From VAXT01 sp963827725 (GTDB lineage Bacteria; Actinomycetota; Thermoleophilia; Gaiellales; Gaiellaceae), in assembly GCA_963827725.1 (NCBI GenBank), contig CAWHBM010000001.1, forward strand, positions 1,674,001 through 1,738,000: 64,000 nt of DNA. The letters run 5' to 3'. This document shows positions 32,461 through 41,452 of the stretch, piece by piece. Position 1 is the first letter of the stretch. The number at the start of each line of letters is the position of its first letter. Position numbers and translations under genes: made by a program. The notes below the pieces were generated by a model. That model was not told the origin of the DNA and made no database searches. It saw nothing but the letters and a program-made list of their open reading frames with translations.

Positions 32461-34848
32461 ATGGATCGAAGATTCGAGGGTTGGTCGGGCCGAGGGGCTC
32501 GTGGCTGCGCCCTCCTTCTCGCCTGCGCCGGAATCGCGCTCAGCCTGTCGAGTGCCGCAGGCACGAGGGCGAAGCAGCCCCGACAGGAATCGGGCGAGAG
32601 CGCCGCCCGACGTGCCGCTCTGAAAACCTACCGCGGGCTGCCGCTCGGCTTCATCCGAAACGCCGGCCAACTCGACCGCCGCGTCCGCTACTCCGCCCGG
32701 GCAGGCCCCGCAAGCGTCTTCCTGACGCGTCGGGAGGCGGTGGTTGCACTTGCCGAAGGCAGGCGCGGCCTCGCGCTCCGGCTCGCCTTCCTCGGCGCGA
32801 GCCCGGAAGCGACGATCGCAGGCGCGAATCGCGGCCCGGGCAGTGTGAACTACCTCGTAGGGAATGACCCCGCCCGCTGGCAGACGAATCTCCCCACCTA
32901 CGAGGAGGTCGTCTACCGCAACCTCTGGCCGGGGATCGACATGGCCCTTCGCGGCCGGGGCGGACAGCTCAAGTACGAGTTCCGCCTTGCCCCCGGCGTC
33001 GACCCGGCGCAGATTCGCCTCCGCTACCGCGGGCAAGAGCGGCTCGCGCTCGAGCGGAGCGGGGCGCTTCGTATCGAAACACCACTCGGCGTCCTCCATG
33101 ACACTCGCCCGGTCAGCTACCAGCTCGTTGACGGCGAGAGAGTCGCGGTCGGAAGCAGGTTCGCGCTCGGGCGGGGCGGTGCTCATGGCTTCGCGCTAGA
33201 CGCCTACGACCGACGCTTCCCGCTCGTCATCGACCCGGGGCTCGTCTACTCGACCTACCTGGGCGGGGCTAACAACGAAGGCGGATCCGGCATCGCGGTC
33301 GACGGCGCCGGCAGCGCCTATCTCACAGGCGACACCACCTCGTCTGACTTCCCGACGACCGCCGGCGCGTCGACAGAAGAATCGGCGGCCGCGGGCTCGC
33401 CGACGTCTTTGTGTCAAGCTCAACGCGGCCGGCTCTGCGCTCGACTATTCGACCTACCTCGGCGGGAGCGGTGCCGACGGCGGCGCAGACATCGCGTTCG
33501 ACGACGCCGGAAGCGCCTACGTCGTTGGCTCTACGCGCTCGACGAACTTCCCCACGAGCGCTGAGGCCTTCGACAAGAGCTACAACGGCCGACGTGACGC
33601 GTTCGTGACGAAGCTGAACGCCTCGGGCTCCGGCCTGGTCTACTCGACCTATATCGGCGGGAGTCGTGGCGACTCCGGCAACGGGATCGCGCTCGACGAG
33701 CCTGGCAGCGCGTACGTCACAGGCTCTACGAATTCGACTGAATTTCCGACGACCCCCGGCGCGTTCGACACGAGCTTTAAAGGGAGCGGTGACGCCTTCG
33801 TGACGAAGCTGAACGCGGCCGGCTCCAGCCTCGCTTACTCGACGTACCTCGGCGGGAGCGGTGGTCAGGGCGGGGGCCAGGACTACGGCTCAGGGATCGC
33901 GGTCGACGAAGCGGGCGGAGCCTATGTAACGGGCTCGACCCATTCGAGGAACTTCCCGACGAGCGCGACCGCGTTCGACACAAGCTACAACGACGGCGGA
34001 GAGGCGTTCGTGACGAAGCTGAACGCGGCCGGCTCTGCGCTTGTCTACTCGACCTACCTCGGCGGTTACAGCGAAGACTACGGCAGCGACATCGCGGTCG
34101 ATACGGCAGGCAGCAGCTACGTGACCGGCTCGACGGACGGGAACGGGAACTTCCCCACCACGGCCGGAGCGTTCGACAGAAGCCCTGACGACTTCCAAGA
34201 CGCCTTCGTAACCCGGCTGAACGGGACCGGCTCCGGCCTCGACTATTCGACCTACCTCGGCGGGGGCGGCCAGGATGCCGGAATCGGGGTCGTGGTCGAC
34301 GGGGCCGGCAGGGCCTACGTCGCGGGCTCGACCGATTCGGCTCGTTCAACTCCCGGAGCTTCCCCACAACGGCCGGCGCCTTCGACAGGAGCTACAGCGG
34401 CGGCGACTTCGACGCCTTCGTGACGAGGCTCAACGCCGCCGGCTCCCGCGTTGGCTACTCGACCTACCTGGGCGGAAGTCGTGACGACGAGGTGTTCGAC
34501 ATCGCAGTCGATGCGGCCGGTAGCGCCTATGTCGTGGGCGCGACGGATTCGCGACCGTTCCCTACCACGGCCCGTGGCTTCGACCGGAAGTACAACGGCG
34601 GCGCGATCGGCGACGCCTTCGTGACGAAGCTCGACCTGGTCGCCGGGCCGGTTCGCTGTTACGTCCCGCTCGTCATCGGGATGAGGCTCGCGAGGGCGAA
34701 GCGCACGATCCGCGCCTGGGACTGCTCGGTCGGCCGCATCCGCCGCGTCCAGTCGAAGCGCCGCGGCCGCGTGGCTGCCCAGAGGCCAAAAGCGGGAGTC
34801 GTTAAACGCCGCGGGTTCAAGGTCGAGTTGTTCGTCGGCGGCCGTTAG
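32461..34848 (+). CDS. large secreted SBBP-repeat beta-propeller protein with PASTA-like end, frameshifted
   Basis: Signal peptide (GCALLLACAGIALSLSSAAG), then a domain starting LPLGFIRNAGQLDRRVRYSARAGPASVFLTRREAVVAL, the DUF7948-type module that precedes SBBP propellers. From about 33240 come at least seven repeats of the form DAFVTKLNAAGSALVYSTYLGGS...DIAVDAAGSAYVTGST...FPTTAGAFD, each about 50 residues. The end CYVPLVIGMRLARAKRTIRAWDCSVGRIRRV with a basic GRVAAQRPKAG motif is PASTA-like. Frame breaks near 33390-33410 and 34335. Likely an extracellular or surface protein; binding partner unknown. Confidence 0.85.
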
Positions 34849-34867
34849 CTTCTACGGCCGCTTCGTA

Positions 34868-34955
34868 TGCCGGGGGCGGGACTCGAACCCGCACGCCCCC
34901 GGAGGGGGCACCTGATTTTAAGTCAGGCGCGTATGACCAGTTTCGCCACCCCGGC
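34868..34955 (-). tRNA. tRNA-Leu (TAA anticodon)
   Basis: Class II tRNA on the minus strand: acceptor GCCGGGG/CCCCGGC, anticodon stem CCTGA/TCAGG around loop CTTAAAA (anticodon TAA), long variable arm TGCCCCCTCCGGGGGCG, T-arm GCGGG-TTCGAGT-CCCGC, discriminator A. CCA not encoded. Confidence 0.95.
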
Positions 34956-34976
34956 GACGGAAGGATAGCCCCGAGG

Positions 34977-35678
34977 CTAGGCCCCTGGCGTCATGGCCTC
35001 GAGCGGGAACCGCTCGCCTGCCTTGGCCCGGCGCTCGTCGCGGAACTCCGCCATCGCGTCCCCGTCGAACTTCGTGCACGTGAAGACGTGTCCCTTGCCG
35101 GGATCGGTGGCTTCGAGGTCCTCCTCGTACTCGGGTGCGTTCCAGGCAGTGAGCACGATCCTCGAGTCGAGCCGGGGGTTGGGCGCAACGACGAGGCCGT
35201 TCGGATCGTCCTCCCAGAAGGAGCGCACCTTCTCGACGTCGTCCTCAGAGACGTCGGGGCCGTACTGGACGACGACCCCGCCGTGCTCGAGGTTGTGGAC
35301 GAGGATCGTCTGCTTGATCGGATCCTCGTAGATGTTCCACGGAGCGGGCGTCTGGAAGTGAGGGCCGCTCGCCGGCGGGTACGAGTTGTAGTTCGTTTTC
35401 GCGTCGGGGCTCTGAAGGTGCGCGGGCGCGAGGCCCGGGTACGTCTTCTCGGTGCAGTTCGCCGATGAGATTCCGGAGGTCGTCGTCCCCCCGCTGTCAT
35501 CGCCGCGGCCGATGGCGACGAAAGCGATCATCGCGCCGAGGATGACGAACCCGGAGAGACCGAGGATCGTCAGCCAGAGCCGCGTCTTGCGCTCGGCAGG
35601 CGTTCGCTCAGCCGCGCGCTGCTTCGGTGCCTGTACCGGTCGACGGGGAGGCTGCGGGGTCTTTGCTTTCTTCGCCAA
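34977..35678 (-). CDS. DUF3105 membrane-anchored protein
   Basis: A 233-residue protein: Lys/Pro-rich cytosolic N terminus, one membrane helix (LWLTILGLSGFVILGAMIAFVAIG), then an outside domain. The domain has YNSYPPASGPHFQTPAPWNIYEDP and TILVHNLEHGGVVVQYGPDV, both DUF3105 marks with conserved His. Function unknown; the conserved His pattern suggests metal or ligand binding. It lies just beyond tRNA-Leu in the same direction, and is divergent from the CsbD-like gene. Confidence 0.88.
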   Translation of the reverse strand: MAKKAKTPQPPRRPVQAPKQRAAERTPAERKTRLWLTILGLSGFVILGAMIAFVAIGRGDDSGGTTTSGISSANCTEKTYPGLAPAHLQSPDAKTNYNSYPPASGPHFQTPAPWNIYEDPIKQTILVHNLEHGGVVVQYGPDVSEDDVEKVRSFWEDDPNGLVVAPNPRLDSRIVLTAWNAPEYEEDLEATDPGKGHVFTCTKFDGDAMAEFRDERRAKAGERFPLEAMTPGA

Positions 35679-35734
35679 ATCGGTCCGATGGTAGCAACGG
35701 CCTATACTCGGGCTCTCAACTGAGGAGGAACAAA

Positions 35735-35929
35735 ATGGGATTCTTGGACAAGATCTTGGGACGCGGGAAGCAGGCCGCAGGCGACATCTCCGGCGACGCC
35801 TCGCTCAAGCATGACGGGATGCATCAGGAGAAGGAAGGCATGGCCGAGGATCGCGCGGCCAGTGCTGAGGATCACGCGCAGGAAGCGCGCGAAGAGGCCG
35901 CCGAGCACCACGCCGAGCGCGAGAGCTAG
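35735..35929 (+). CDS. small CsbD-like/microaggregate-binding-like stress protein
   Basis: A 64-residue hydrophilic protein starting MGFLDKILGRGKQAAGDISGD, continuing with a KHDGMHQEKEGMAEDRAASAEDHAQEAREEAAEHHAERES tail rich in Glu, Ala and His. Resembles the small CsbD or microaggregate-binding protein group, disordered or helical stress proteins. Good Shine-Dalgarno GAGGAGG at 35722-35728 and a TATACT -10 at 35703-35708. Start chosen on that site. Exact family uncertain. Confidence 0.75.
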   Translation: MGFLDKILGRGKQAAGDISGDASLKHDGMHQEKEGMAEDRAASAEDHAQEAREEAAEHHAERES

Positions 35930-35937
35930 GCGCTAAA

Positions 35938-35953
35938 GGCGCCGTCCGGCGCC
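35938..35953 (+). terminator. possible terminator hairpin
   Basis: GGCGCC-GTCC-GGCGCC directly after the CsbD-like stop, followed by a weak pyrimidine stretch. Six-bp GC stem; no clear T-run. Confidence 0.4.
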
Positions 35954-35975
35954 GTCTCTATCGTTCCGCGGTCCT

Positions 35976-36992
35976 ATGTGGATCGTGGTCTTCATCATGT
36001 TTTCGTTCGGCGCGTTCGCTGCGGGCGCAGTCTGGTTCGTGCGCAATCTCCGGACGGAGCTCGGCACGCTGCGCGCTGACTCTGGCGCGCAGCTCGCCGA
36101 GCGCAGCGCGGCAGTCGACCGGCGGCTCGAGGCGATGACCTCGACGCTCGACCGGCGCCTCGAGAGCACGTCCAAGACGGCGAGCGAGATCCACCACCAG
36201 CTCGGCCAGCTCGGGCGTGCGAACGAGGAGATCCTCGCCCGCGCGAACGACCTCAAGAGGCTCGAGCAGGCGCTGCGGCCCCCGAAGGCTCGTGGCGGCT
36301 TCGGCGAGCTCCTGCTGGCGAACCTCCTGAGCGACCGGCTTCCCGCCGGCGCATACGAGCTCGAGTACGGGTTCCGCGGCGGCCAGCGCGTGGACGCGGT
36401 GATCAGGGTCGATCGGCTCGTCCCCGTCGACGCCAAGTTCCCGCTCGACAACTTCGAGCGGCTCGTCGAGGCAGAGGACGACGAGCACCGCGCGCTCGCC
36501 GAGAAGGCTTTCGCGCGCGACCTGAAGATTCACGTCGACGCGATCGCAGAGAAGTACATCCGCCCCGACGAGGGAACGTACGACTTCGCGCTCATGTACC
36601 TCCCTTCGGAGGGCGTCTACTACGAGCTCGTGTGCGGCAAGACCGGCGCTCTCCTTTCGTACGCCCACGACAAGCGGGTCTTCCCGGTGTCGCCGACGAC
36701 CTTCACGTCACAGCTGCAGGTGATCGCGCTCGGCCTGAAGGGGATGCAGATCGAGCATCGCGCGCAGGAAGTGATGGCCTATTGCGCGCAGCTCCAGAAC
36801 GACTTCGGCCGCTTCCGCGACGACTTCCAGGTCGTCGGGAAGCACCTCGGAAACGCGCAGTCGAAGTACGCCGAGGCCGATCGTCGCCTGGACCGGGTCG
36901 AGAGCAAGCTCGAGAAGGCCGCCGACTGGGAAGAGGTCGCGGTCGAAGCGCCCGAAGCGATCGAGCCACCGCGCGCCGTCGACGCCGCCTAG
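35976..36992 (+). CDS. rmuC: RmuC-family DNA recombination protein
   Basis: A 338-residue protein with one N-terminal membrane helix (VVFIMFSFGAFAAGAVWFV), then a coiled coil (about residues 28-95) and the RmuC nuclease-like domain: GGFGELLLANLLSDRLPAGAYELEYGFRGGQRVDAVIRV, LVPVDAKFPLDNFERL, IHVDAIAEKYIRPDEGTYDFALMYLPSEGVYYELV, SPTTFTSQLQVIALGLKGMQIE. RmuC limits inversions at short inverted repeats; the PD-(D/E)XK-like core is visible as RVDAVIRV and PVDAKFP. Start GTG/ATG at 35976. Confidence 0.92.
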   Translation: MWIVVFIMFSFGAFAAGAVWFVRNLRTELGTLRADSGAQLAERSAAVDRRLEAMTSTLDRRLESTSKTASEIHHQLGQLGRANEEILARANDLKRLEQALRPPKARGGFGELLLANLLSDRLPAGAYELEYGFRGGQRVDAVIRVDRLVPVDAKFPLDNFERLVEAEDDEHRALAEKAFARDLKIHVDAIAEKYIRPDEGTYDFALMYLPSEGVYYELVCGKTGALLSYAHDKRVFPVSPTTFTSQLQVIALGLKGMQIEHRAQEVMAYCAQLQNDFGRFRDDFQVVGKHLGNAQSKYAEADRRLDRVESKLEKAADWEEVAVEAPEAIEPPRAVDAA

Positions 36993-36996
36993 CCTC

Positions 36997-37458
36997 CTAT
37001 TTCGGAATCAGGTCGTAGTCGTAGCTGACGACCTGCCAGCGCCCGTCTTCGTAACCGAGCCAGATGCGATAGCGGGCCTCGAGCTCGACCTGGCCCTGGA
37101 GCGGCACGTCCTGGCGGCCCGAGAGGCGGTAGGCAAAGCAGTCGCTCCCGGCGCCGACTGCCGCGCTCGCGGGACAGTCATGCCTCAGTACCCCCTTTCC
37201 GTCGACTCTTCGTACTCCGTCGCGGCGGATCGACTCCTGGAAGCTCCGCATCTGGCGGGTGACGAGGGGCGCGACATCGTCGGCGATGGCGTCCCAGCGA
37301 CCGCCCTCGACGAGCTTGCGCACGAAGTCGTCCGCGAAGGGATGGCCCTGCTCGATGGGCGGAGCTTCGGTCTCCGAGCTCGAGCCGCCACAGCCGGCCG
37401 CGGCGACCGGGACTAGGAGGATCGCAAGCGCGATCGCGAAGACGAGCCGAACGCTCAG
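36997..37458 (-). CDS. small lipoprotein, CTG start
   Basis: RLVFAIALAILLVPVAAAGCGGSSSE is a lipoprotein signal with lipobox VAAAGC; the mature part is about 125 residues with FADDFVRKLVEGGRWDAIADDVAP and a C-terminal RYRIWLGYEDGRWQVVSYDYDLIPK, similar to small NTF2-like folds. No ATG, GTG or TTG is found before the signal; CTG at 37458 overlaps the aconitase stop as CTGA. Function unknown. Same transcript as aconitase by position. Confidence 0.7.
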   Translation of the reverse strand: MSVRLVFAIALAILLVPVAAAGCGGSSSETEAPPIEQGHPFADDFVRKLVEGGRWDAIADDVAPLVTRQMRSFQESIRRDGVRRVDGKGVLRHDCPASAAVGAGSDCFAYRLSGRQDVPLQGQVELEARYRIWLGYEDGRWQVVSYDYDLIPK

Positions 37459-39404
37459 GCCGCCGCCGTCTGCTCCTGCTTCAGGTACCGAATGAGGCCG
37501 CCGGCCACGACGATCTCCCGCTCCCGCGGAAGGAGGTCGTGAGTGAGCGTGATCTCTTCGTCCGCCTCCTCGATCCGGCAGGGAAGCTCGTCCAGACCAT
37601 CGGAGATCTCGCGCAGACCCGAGATGTGCCATGTGTGTCCCAGCTCGGCCTTGTCGTAGTCGGACTCGTCCTTGAAAAGCAGAGGGACGATCCCCTGCGC
37701 GATCAGGTTGCGCCGGTGGATCCGCGCGAAGCTCTTCGCGATCACCGCGCGGACGCCGAGTTGCAGGGGAGCGAGCGCCGCGTGCTCGCGGCTCGACCCC
37801 TGGCCGTAGTTGTCCCCGGCCACGATGAAGCCTCCACCCCACTCCTTCGCCCGGCGCGGGAACTCCGGGTCGCGAAGCTGGAAGGTGAACTCGGCGATCG
37901 CCGGCACGTTCGAGCGGTACGCCATCACGGTGGCGCCGTCCGGCGAGAGGTCGCCGGTCGAAATGTCGTCGGGCGCAACGATCAGCACCCTTAACGCGAG
38001 AGTCTCGGGCAGCTCGTCCTGCACGGGTGGCGGCTTGATGTTCGGGCCGCGCGGGATCTCGATCGAGGCAGCTTCCTCAGCCGGCACCGGCGCGAGGATG
38101 TGCGCCTGGACGACGGCCGGCCGTGCGGGTGGCCGCTCGGGGAGCTCCGGCGCGGGCAGCTCGCGCGGGTCTGCGATCTCGCCCTTCAACATCGAGGCGG
38201 CCGCAACCGCGGGTGAGCACAAGTAGACCTGGTCGTCGGCCGTCCCGCTTCGACCCGGGAAGTTCCGGTTGAAGGTCCGCAGGGAGTTCGCTCCGGAAGG
38301 CGGCGCCTGGCCCATGCCGACGCACGGCCCGCAAGCGGGCTCCAGCATCCGCAGGCCGGCCATCATCAGGTCGACGTAGGTGCCCGACTGCGTGATCTGG
38401 TCGAGGATCTGGCGCGAGCCCGGCGTTGCCGTCGCCGAGACGAGCTTCTCCGAGATCCGATTGCCCCGCAGGGTCGCCCCGCAGATCGCAAGGTCCTCGT
38501 ACGACGAGTTGACCGAGGAGCCGATGCAGACCTGCGCGAGCTCGGTTCCCGCGACCTCCTCGACCGGGACGACGTTGCCCGGGCTCGAAGGCTTGGCGAC
38601 GAGCGGAACGAGCGCCGCCAGGTCGATGTGCTCCTCCTCGTCGAAGTCGCCGGTGTCGCCGGTCTCCATCGCGACGAAGTCCTCTCCGCGCTCCTGCTCC
38701 TCGAGAAAGCTCTTCGTCTCGTCGTCGGACGGGAAGATCCCGCCGGTCGCGCCGAGCTCGGCGATCATGTTCGCGATCGTGCCGCGCTCGGTGTAGCTCA
38801 GGGTCGCGACCCCCGGTCCCGTGAACTCGAAGATCGCGCCGCGGCCGCCGCGCACGCCCCGCCGGCGCAGGAGCTCGAGGATGATGTCCTTCGCCTGGAT
38901 CCAGGGGCGCTGGAGCTCGTTCTCGAGGAAGACGCCGACGATCTTCGGGCAAGGGAGCTCGAAGGCGTGGCCCGCCATGCACACGGCGACGTCGAGCCCG
39001 CCCGCGCCGATCGCGATCATCCCGCAGGAGCCCGACTGCGTCGTGTGGCTGTCGGCGCCGATCAGCGTCTTGCCCGGGACGGCGAAGCGCTCGCAGTGGA
39101 TGTAGTGGCAGATCCCGTTCCCCGGCCGCGAGAACCAGACGCCGTACTTGGCCGCCATCGCCTGCAGGAACCGGTGGTCGTCAGGGTTCTTGAAGTCGAT
39201 CTGGAGGATGTTGTGGTCGACGTAGACGACCGCCGTCTCCGGCACAACGCGGTCGTGCCCAAAGAGCTCGAACTGCATCATCGCCATCGTCCCGGTGGCG
39301 TCCTGCACGAGCGTCTGGTCGACGGAAATCGCGATCTCCTGGCCGGGGACGAGCTCGCCCCGGGTCAGGTGCTCTTCGAGAATCGTGCGCGCGAGAGAAG
39401 CCAT
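37455..39404 (-). CDS. aconitate hydratase
   Basis: Citrate/isocitrate isomerisation in the citric acid cycle. The 649-residue protein has the shorter AcnX/mitochondrial-like layout: HNILQIDFKNPDDHRFL, GADSHTTQSGSCGMIAIGAGGLDVA, the first 4Fe-4S Cys in AQVCIGSSVNSS and the pair in ACGPCVGMG, and a C-terminal swivel domain with DDISTGDLSPDG and AGDNYGQGSSREHAALAPLQLGVRAVIAKSFARIHRRNLIAQGIVPLLF. Other members of this length include homoaconitase and isopropylmalate isomerase, but the fused form with these blocks is best read as aconitase. An isocitrate-dehydrogenase-like gene lies at 52279. Confidence 0.93.
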   Translation of the reverse strand: MASLARTILEEHLTRGELVPGQEIAISVDQTLVQDATGTMAMMQFELFGHDRVVPETAVVYVDHNILQIDFKNPDDHRFLQAMAAKYGVWFSRPGNGICHYIHCERFAVPGKTLIGADSHTTQSGSCGMIAIGAGGLDVAVCMAGHAFELPCPKIVGVFLENELQRPWIQAKDIILELLRRRGVRGGRGAIFEFTGPGVATLSYTERGTIANMIAELGATGGIFPSDDETKSFLEEQERGEDFVAMETGDTGDFDEEEHIDLAALVPLVAKPSSPGNVVPVEEVAGTELAQVCIGSSVNSSYEDLAICGATLRGNRISEKLVSATATPGSRQILDQITQSGTYVDLMMAGLRMLEPACGPCVGMGQAPPSGANSLRTFNRNFPGRSGTADDQVYLCSPAVAAASMLKGEIADPRELPAPELPERPPARPAVVQAHILAPVPAEEAASIEIPRGPNIKPPPVQDELPETLALRVLIVAPDDISTGDLSPDGATVMAYRSNVPAIAEFTFQLRDPEFPRRAKEWGGGFIVAGDNYGQGSSREHAALAPLQLGVRAVIAKSFARIHRRNLIAQGIVPLLFKDESDYDKAELGHTWHISGLREISDGLDELPCRIEEADEEITLTHDLLPREREIVVAGGLIRYLKQEQTAAA

Positions 39405-39413
39405 TTCTGGCTT

Positions 39414-40556
39414 CTAGTATCGCAAGAGCGCGCCGATCCCTTCGACGGGTTCGAGATCTCGATGGGCGGTAAGGCGTGAGCGGTACCGCTGTGGGCGATC
39501 ACCTGGCGGACGGCAAGGTCGAGACCCTCGTCTCGGCGCTCCATCTGCGTTCCGTCGAGGGGGCAAGGACCAGCCCCGACGGAGAGGCGCCCGCAGGCCG
39601 GACACTGCGCAGCCTCGTGCTCTGCCCCGTCCTGGTAGAGCAGGGCCTCGACTCGCTCGTCCGAGGCGGCCTCCAACGTCTCGTCCCAGCCGGATGCGGC
39701 GCGCTCGCCACGGCCTGCCTGCTCGCGCCAGCGCTCGATGAGCTCCGCCTCTTCCTTGACGCGCGCCTCTTCGAGAATCGGGCTTGTCAGCTCGAGCAGC
39801 TCCGGCGCCTGGCGCGTGGGCCTCCGCGCTCGTCCAGCCGACGACGGCATCCTGTGCTTCCTTCCCGAGAACCTCCTCGAACTCGGCGCGCGTCTCTTCC
39901 GTGGCGACGATGATCACTTTGGGCAGGCTCATCCCACGCACCAGGTTGGCGAGCGCATCAGCTACCTCGCGGAGATGCTCGCCGACGAGCTTCTCGATGT
40001 GACGCTGGAAGCGCGACTGTGACCAGCCCCCCTGGTCGTGCTTGCCCGGGACCTCCTCGGTCTTGTCGAGAATCTCCTCGAGGCGTCCGGAGCGCAGACG
40101 GAGAAGCTCGCCACGCTCACGTCCGACGACGGCGACGATCGCACCTTCACCGCGGCCGACGAGCGGCACGAGCGGGGCGAGGTGGAAGTCGCGACCGACG
40201 CGGACCCGGTCGGGTACCGAGTCGACCAGCGCGCGCGGCCTCCACACGTTGTCGAGGCCGGCAGAGAAGAGCACGAGCCCGTGCGCCCCATCTCGGTCGA
40301 AGTCGTTCTCGAAGTACTCGCGGATTCGCTCGAAGTCGGCCTTGAGGCCGCCACGCTGGTCGTGCGTCAAGCCACCGTCGTTCGCGCCCGAGCTCCGCTC
40401 TGCCTCCGAGAGGAGGGAGTTGAAGCGCGTGTCCGCGTCCCCGGCCGTCGGCACGATGCTCGGGTCGAGATCGACGTACAGGCTGATCGCACGGCCCTTC
40501 TCGGCGCGGAAATCCGCCAGCTCGCGGAGCCCCTCCCAGGTCACGCTCTCGGCCAT
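39414..40556 (-). CDS. baeRF-family (Vms1/eRF1-like) protein with zinc ribbon, frameshifted
   Basis: Bacterial relatives of archaeo-eukaryotic release factor domain 1/Vms1. Starts MAESVTWEGLRELADFRAEKGRAISLYVDLDPS, then FSAGLDNVWRPRAL, HLAPLVPLVGRGEGAIVAVVGRERGELLRL, SQSRFQRHIEKLVGEHLREVADAL. After a shift near 39820: SERVEALLYQDGAEHEAAQCPACGRLSVGAGPC with a second Cys, a zinc ribbon, and after a shift near 39480 the typical AHRDLEPVEGIGALLRY end. Proteins of this group are thought to act on stalled ribosomes. It sits just downstream of aconitase in the other direction of transcription? No: both are on the minus strand, this one upstream. Confidence 0.8.
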   Translation of the reverse strand: MAESVTWEGLRELADFRAEKGRAISLYVDLDPSIVPTAGDADTRFNSLLSEAERSSGANDGGLTHDQRGGLKADFERIREYFENDFDRDGAHGLVLFSAGLDNVWRPRALVDSVPDRVRVGRDFHLAPLVPLVGRGEGAIVAVVGRERGELLRLRSGRLEEILDKTEEVPGKHDQGGWSQSRFQRHIEKLVGEHLREVADALANLVRGMSLPKVIIVATEETRAEFEEVLGKEAQDAVVGWTSAEAHAPGAGAARADKPDSRRGARQGRGGAHRALARAGRPWRARRIRLGRDVGGRLGRASRGPALPGRGRARGCAVSGLRAPLRRGWSLPPRRNADGAPRRGSRPCRPPGDRPQRYRSRLTAHRDLEPVEGIGALLRY

Positions 40557-40654
40557 GCATCCTCCTTTCGCGTCGGAGCGGCGATTCTATGCGCGTGGCT
40601 CGCGAGATCTCCCGATCGGTCACGGGCGTCGGTTTAGCTCTGCGGCGAGATCGG

Positions 40655-41319
40655 CTAGCGCTTACGGGTGAACGTCAGCTGCCAGCTCACGCGCTCGACG
40701 ACGCGCCCCGTCTCGGCTCCGTCGAGAGTGGTCTCCGCCTCGGCCGTCCCGAACGCCGTCTGAGACGGGTACCGGGGGTTCATGAGGGTTGCTTCGGAGA
40801 GCTCCCCCTGGGCGTCCTCGAAGGCCCGGCATGATCGCGAGCACCATCGAGGATTCCCGCGGACAAGAGCTCCGCGTCGCCACAAGGCGCGCGTTGCGAA
40901 ACGAGATCTCGTTTCGCGCGCTGCGGAAGAAGCCGAAGGTTCCTCCACCGACGGCCCGATGCGCGCGCCTACAGCGGGCCGTGATCGTGCGCATGCGACA
41001 GGGCGTCTGGACGCCCGTCGTCTGCGAGCCGCTCTGAGTGACCTCAGAAGCGACGAACCGAACTGCGGAGGGTGAGTACGAGATGCGTCCCCCCGCGAAC
41101 GTCGCGACGACCGTCGTCGGCCGTGTGCTCCGCAGCTTGACGGTTCGCCGACCAACCGAGCGCTTCGAGACGGGGCAGCCCTCCTCGGTCAGTCTGGGCG
41201 ACCGTGTTCCACTCCTTCGTGACCGTCGCTTTGAGCGTGACGCTGAAAGACGCCCGCTTGGGCTGGGAGGCCCCGTGAGCCGTGCCCGCCACGAACGCAA
41301 GCAGGCAGGCAAGGACCAT
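40655..41319 (-). CDS. secreted hypothetical protein, frameshifted
   Basis: Starts with a signal peptide (MVLACLLAFVAGTAHGASQ), then ASFSVTLKATVTKEWNTVAQ. Frame changes near 41205 and 40820 link SKRSVGRRTVKLRSTRPTTVVATFAGGRISY and SGSQTTGVQTPCRM to a C terminus AEAETTLDGAETGRVVERVSWQLTFTRKR. Repeated beta-strand spacing and two Cys suggest an exported beta-sandwich of about 220 residues. I do not recognise the family. Reconstruction is from three frames, so the boundaries are approximate. Confidence 0.5.
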
Positions 41320-41452
41320 GCCGCCGGTGACGATGAAGTAACCCCTGTACTGCCGCAGGCTCTCATCGTGCCTGTACGAGAGGGAAGTTTCAAGGGATCC
41401 GATTCGTTGAATACTCTGGTGGCCCCAAACGGCCCCACACCTTTGGAGCGAC

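Noticed and set aside
33240..34640. Regular DNA repeats that might suggest a CRISPR array or satellite
   Set aside because: The period of about 150-160 bases follows the 50-residue SBBP protein repeats, the reading frame and codon choice drift between units, and there are no identical short repeats with unique spacers.
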